Below are positions 61,244 to 64,000 of a stretch of 64,000 nt of DNA, piece after piece. A model generated the notes under the pieces. The model saw only the letters and a list, made by a program, of their open reading frames with translations, was not told where the DNA came from and did no database searches. Position 1 is the first letter of the stretch. The number at the start of each line of letters is the position of its first letter. The stretch lies in contig JAVHXV010000006.1 in NCBI GenBank assembly GCA_031119475.1, positions 62,001 to 126,000 of the forward strand. The letters run 5' to 3'. Source of the DNA: Pedobacter sp. Lineage in GTDB: Bacteria; Bacteroidota; Bacteroidia; Sphingobacteriales; Sphingobacteriaceae. A program made the translations under genes and the position numbers.

Positions 61244-61420
61244 ATGGCAGTAACAAGGTTAAAAAGAAAAGATAGATATAACAAAACGGTTTCTCGTTTA
61301 GAGGTTAAAAACCTGAAATTGGCAACCAACATCGAATTGGGAAGTCGTTCACAACAATCTAAAAAAGATCAATTGGCGATTAACAATGCTGTTTTGGCAC
61401 AATTATCAGCTAAAGCATAA
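61244..61420 (+). CDS. Small basic protein (58 aa) downstream of tRNA-Cys
   Basis: The 58-residue product begins MAVTRLKRKDRYNKTVSRLEVKNLKLATN and is rich in lysine and arginine in its first half, with a helical polar second half (SRSQQSKKDQLAINNAVLAQLSAKA). Similar short proteins with the MAVTRLKRK start are annotated as hypothetical in Bacteroidota. No named domain is visible; charge and size suggest RNA or ribosome binding. It starts 45 bp after tRNA-Cys and is closed by a strong terminator, so it is probably made from the tRNA transcript. Confidence 0.75.
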   Translation: MAVTRLKRKDRYNKTVSRLEVKNLKLATNIELGSRSQQSKKDQLAINNAVLAQLSAKA

Positions 61421-61442
61421 GCCAACTTTTTTAAACGCATCT

Positions 61443-61475
61443 AAAGCATTCCAGATCTGGGATGCTTTTTTTTTG
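61443..61475 (+). terminator. Intrinsic terminator after the small basic protein gene
   Basis: AAAGCATTCC pairs with GGGATGCTTT around AGATCT (one wobble), followed by a run of T. Confidence 0.88.
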
Positions 61476-61860
61476 GCAAGCGATGGCGTAGAGCGGGGAG
61501 CGTAGCGCGTTTGGCGTTGGTCAAAGTACCGTAACAGGTATAGGTTTGGTTCGTACCATCTTTACAATGAGTCCAGTATAAGTCCAGGTTAAGTCCAGTA
61601 TAAGTCCAGTATGAGTCCAGGTTTTTACTGACAAAAACTGTTGTTAATCTATAGTTAGATTAGACTTAATGTGGAGTTATAGTCCAGTTGGTATAAAGCT
61701 GCTACGAACAAAGACTAATGTTCAGACATGAAAGAAAGAAATATAGAATTAATCAATATCTTTCATCTTTAGTCTTAAGTCTTTCATCTTTAGTCTTTCC
61801 ATCCTTAGTCTTTCATCCTTAGTCTTTAGTCTTTGATCTTTACGCCCAACCCGGGTCAAC
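61475..61860. repeat. Repeat block: GGCGTAG heptamers, five AGTCCAG 11-mers, TTTAGTC heptamers
   Basis: The 502-base gap to the next gene holds no supported gene. 61475-61521 has AAGCGAT/GGCGTAG/AGCGTAG heptamers. 61570-61620 has AGTCCAG at 61570, 61581, 61592, 61603 and 61614, exactly 11 bp apart, with spacers TATA, GTTA, TATA, TATG; a lone further copy is at 61681. 61760-61842 has about eleven TTTCATC/TTTAGTC heptamers. Confidence 0.9.
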
Positions 61861-61862
61861 AC

Positions 61863-61919
61863 CATTAACCGTCCGTTAACATTTTAGCTGAGGCATTTAT
61901 CTGTCACTTGTTATATTTG
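61863..61919 (+). promoter_or_regulatory. TTAAC box pair and -7 element before the beta-lactamase-family gene
   Basis: TTAAC at 61865 and 61876 are 11 bp apart inside CATTAACCGTCCGTTAACAT, which nearly matches CATTAACCTTTCGTTAACTC at 32509-32528. TATATTTG (61912-61919) fits the -7 consensus exactly but ends only 3 bp before ATG 61923. Confidence 0.55.
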
Positions 61920-61922
61920 TGT

Positions 61923-63230
61923 ATGAAGAAAATATTTTTGTCAACGATTGCGCTGCTCTTCTTTGGGCAGGTTTTCGGCCAGCTCAATCGTGCCAAGCTC
62001 GACAGCCTGTTTGATCAGCTGGAAGCCAACAACAAATGGATGGGCAGTGCTGCGCTCAGCAAAGATGGCAATCCGATCTATAGCCGTACCGTCGGACTGG
62101 CGGATGAGGGAAAGAGAGCAGGTGCAAGTTCTAATTATCGGATCGGTTCGATTACTAAAATGTTCGTGGCCACTTTGACGGTGCTTGCCATTGAGGAAAA
62201 AAAATTGGCATTCGAAGACAAGTTGGCGAAATATTTCCCTTCAGTTGCCAACGCCGACCAGATCACGATTTCCCATCTGTTGAACCACCATAGCGGCATT
62301 GCCAATTTCACCAATAGCCCCACTTACTTGAGCTGGCGGACGGAAAAGAAGACCCATAAGGAAATCCTTGGTATCATCAGTGCCAATCCGAGCGATTTTG
62401 AGCCAGGAAGCAAAGCGGCCTATAGCAATTCAAATTATGTACTGTTGGGCTATATCTTGGAGAAGCTTTACGACAAGCCCTTACAAAAGATTGTTGCCGA
62501 AAAAATAACCAAGCCTTTGGGACTAAAGCAGACCTACATTGGCGAGGCCATTGACGTGGCACGTGATGAGGTCAACTCCTACTTTTACCTAAACGGATGG
62601 CAGAAACAGCCTGAGACCGACCTATCCATTGCGGCAGGTGCAGGTGCGATGGTTTCCAACCCGATAGACCTGAACCGTTTCATTACCGCCCTGTTCAGCG
62701 GCAAGCTTGTTTCAATGGCCAGTTTAGCTAAGATGAAAGCCCTCCAGGACCAATACGGCTATGGAATGCGACAGTTTGCGTTCGACAAAAAAATTGGATA
62801 TGGGCATAATGGCGGGATTGACGGCTTTAGTTCCATGCTATATCTACTGCCAGAGGATGGGCTGAGCGTAGCGATTACCAGCAATGGAAATGCGTACGAC
62901 AACAATAAGATTTTGATTGCCCTCTTCAATGCCTACTATGGCAAACCGTTTACGGTGCCCGATTTCAAACTGATGAGCCTAAGACCGGAAGACCTTGACC
63001 AATACCTAGGCGTGTATAGCGCACCTAACTTTCCCCTAAAGATTACCATTAGCAAAAAAAGCAATGTAATGGTTACCCAGGCTACCGGCCAATCCCCAAT
63101 TACCATGGAAGCCACGGCAAAAGATCGCTTTGAATATAGTCCTGCGGGAATTGTGCTCGATTTTAAGCCTGCAGAAAAGCAGCTGATCTTATCTCAGGGT
63201 GGCGGCAGGTATGTTTTAACTAAAGAATAA
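61923..63230 (+). CDS. Secreted serine beta-lactamase-family hydrolase
   Basis: The 435-residue protein has a signal peptide (MKKIFLSTIALLFFGQVFG then Q) and a class C beta-lactamase/penicillin-binding-type domain: SxxK as S76-ITK79, the second motif Y167-S168-N169 in AAYSNSNY, and the third as GHNGGIDGF (HxG form of KTG). A C-terminal extension (about 345-435) forms a lipocalin-like beta domain, frequent in esterases and peptidases of this group. Beta-lactam hydrolysis is unproven. The start is ATG 61923, which begins the signal peptide; the frame opens 15 bp earlier. Candidate response-regulator boxes are just upstream. Confidence 0.88.
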   Translation: MKKIFLSTIALLFFGQVFGQLNRAKLDSLFDQLEANNKWMGSAALSKDGNPIYSRTVGLADEGKRAGASSNYRIGSITKMFVATLTVLAIEEKKLAFEDKLAKYFPSVANADQITISHLLNHHSGIANFTNSPTYLSWRTEKKTHKEILGIISANPSDFEPGSKAAYSNSNYVLLGYILEKLYDKPLQKIVAEKITKPLGLKQTYIGEAIDVARDEVNSYFYLNGWQKQPETDLSIAAGAGAMVSNPIDLNRFITALFSGKLVSMASLAKMKALQDQYGYGMRQFAFDKKIGYGHNGGIDGFSSMLYLLPEDGLSVAITSNGNAYDNNKILIALFNAYYGKPFTVPDFKLMSLRPEDLDQYLGVYSAPNFPLKITISKKSNVMVTQATGQSPITMEATAKDRFEYSPAGIVLDFKPAEKQLILSQGGGRYVLTKE

Positions 63231-63232
63231 TT

Positions 63233-63303
63233 GCTTCATTGTTATATGGTACTATTGTTAGATTGTTATATGGCTTGATTGTTATATGACCTGATTGTTA
63301 TCT
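63233..63303. repeat. ATTGTTATATGGCTTG 16-mer array
   Basis: Three to four units of about 16 bp (two octamers each), such as ATTGTTATATGGCTTG and ATTGTTATATGACCTG, lie right after the preceding stop. Confidence 0.8.
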
Positions 63304-63340
63304 TCACATCTTATTCGTTGTTTAAACTTAGATTTACTAC

Positions 63341-63772
63341 ATGAAAACAGATCCATTAATCATTGAAAGAATGTATGAGGTAAGCCCAGACAAAATCTGG
63401 CGGGCGTTGACCGTTAATGACGAACTCCAAAAGTGGTATTTTAAACTTAAGGAATTCCATCCCAAAGTAGGCTTCAAATTTGATTTTATTGGAGGTCCGG
63501 AAGAAGGGCCGCAATATCTCCACCTCTGTGAAATAACCGAAATTGTTGAAGGAAAAAAAATAGCCTACACCTGGCGCTACGACAATTACCCGGGTAACTC
63601 TACAATCACCTGGGAGCTTTTCGATCAGGGCGGGCAAACGTTGCTGAGGTTAACACATGAAGACATCCATACCTTTGAAGAAAACGGCCCAAACTTTACC
63701 AAAGAAAGCTTTAAAGGTGGCTGGACCTATTTTGTACATACCGCTTTGAAGGAATATTTAGAAAATGTTTAG
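63341..63772 (+). CDS. SRPBCC/AHSA1-like START-fold protein
   Basis: The 143-residue protein fits the Aha1/AHSA1-like branch of the SRPBCC fold: IIERMYEVSPDKIWRALTVNDELQKWYF at the start, then LCEITEIVEGKKIAYTWRYDNYPGNSTITWELFDQGGQTLLRLTHE, and the C-terminal helix SFKGGWTYFVHTALKEYLE. Members bind hydrophobic ligands in a deep cavity; no ligand can be named. It has no signal peptide. It may be cotranscribed with the previous gene, although a repeat lies between. Confidence 0.88.
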   Translation: MKTDPLIIERMYEVSPDKIWRALTVNDELQKWYFKLKEFHPKVGFKFDFIGGPEEGPQYLHLCEITEIVEGKKIAYTWRYDNYPGNSTITWELFDQGGQTLLRLTHEDIHTFEENGPNFTKESFKGGWTYFVHTALKEYLENV

Positions 63773-63962
63773 TTGTTGGTTGCTTAGGTGGTTAGTTGGT
63801 TGTTTAGTTTTTTAGGTGTTTAGGTGTTTAGGTGTTTAGGTATAGGAACAACACAAAGAGTTCATAGATACATTTTAACCACACCATCTTTCTACTTGAT
63901 ACCTGATACTTGATACCTGATACTTGATACCTGATACTTGATACTTGATACTTGATACTTTT
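63773..63962. repeat. TTTAGGTG octamers and TACTTGA heptamers
   Basis: 63781-63842 has GGTTAGTT and TTTAGGTG octamers. 63894-63958 has nine TACTTGA/TACCTGA heptamers in unbroken register. Confidence 0.9.
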
Positions 63963-63980
63963 AATCTTAAACTCAATCAA

Positions 63981-64000
63981 ATGTCAGCTAAAACCATAGA
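63981..64000 (+). CDS. Possible start of the next gene, truncated by the window end
   Basis: An ATG after an A-rich stretch (AATCAA) opens MSAKTI and runs off the end. Too little is visible to name it. Confidence 0.35.

Noticed and set aside
1..64000. Insertion sequence, prophage or integrative element
   Set aside because: No transposase, integrase, phage structural gene or target-site duplication was found; the gene content is core-like.

Overview
The window looks like chromosomal DNA of a Bacteroidota member of the Sphingobacteriaceae, most likely Pedobacter or a close relative. The reasons are a SusC/SusD pair, a fused SecDF, DUF3276, DUF5522, DUF1573 and DUF5362 proteins, Pycsar-effector and TamL-type proteins, TAnnTTTG-type (-7) promoters, scarce Shine-Dalgarno sites, and intergenic regions packed with degenerate short tandem repeats. 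No insertion sequence, prophage, integrase, rRNA or CRISPR array was seen. The region reads as core genome with one orphan SusC/SusD locus.

Layout. 1-5400: end of secDF, type II NADH dehydrogenase, HMG-CoA lyase-like protein, Xaa-Pro aminopeptidase and a small protein. 5.4-14.2 kb: repeat block, GNAT and iron-permease genes, fructose-bisphosphate aldolase divergent from accD, secreted amidase-like and YCII proteins, cydAB and a metallo-beta-lactamase-fold protein. 14.3-25.4 kb: cysteine desulfurase, glmM, a methyltransferase-PAP2-ZIP operon, the conserved nusB-DUF1573-yajC-ybbR-coaE-exonuclease-DUF5522-marR run, and leucine dehydrogenase. 25.6-35.4 kb: ABC exporter, DUF3276, ychF, a two-component system (RprXY-like) divergent from an AraC regulator, tRNA-Arg and mgtE. 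35.8-43.4 kb: susD/susC, a soluble GAF histidine kinase and a DoxX-like membrane protein.

43.7-53.9 kb is the most interesting part. Five same-strand genes with gaps of 10-30 bp form a probable polyphosphate operon: an HD domain fused to a Pycsar-type membrane effector domain, ppk1, an SdiA-regulated-type propeller lipoprotein, a 1199-residue secreted protein joining a metallophosphoesterase, a probable FAM20/HipA-like kinase module and an outer-membrane beta-barrel, and an 812-residue GAF protein of unknown role.

54-64 kb: a possible small ORF coupled to tspO, a patatin-barrel protein, tamL overlapping head to head with a TrmH-type methyltransferase, tRNA-Cys followed by a small basic protein, a serine beta-lactamase-family protein, an AHSA1-like protein and the start of a truncated gene.

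Two regulatory patterns stand out: TTAAC boxes on an exact 11-bp period in front of the two-component operon and again before the beta-lactamase-family gene, and a five-copy AGTCCAG array, also on an 11-bp period, upstream of the latter. Most intergenic repeats share a 7-bp (sometimes 8-bp) period although their consensus words differ.
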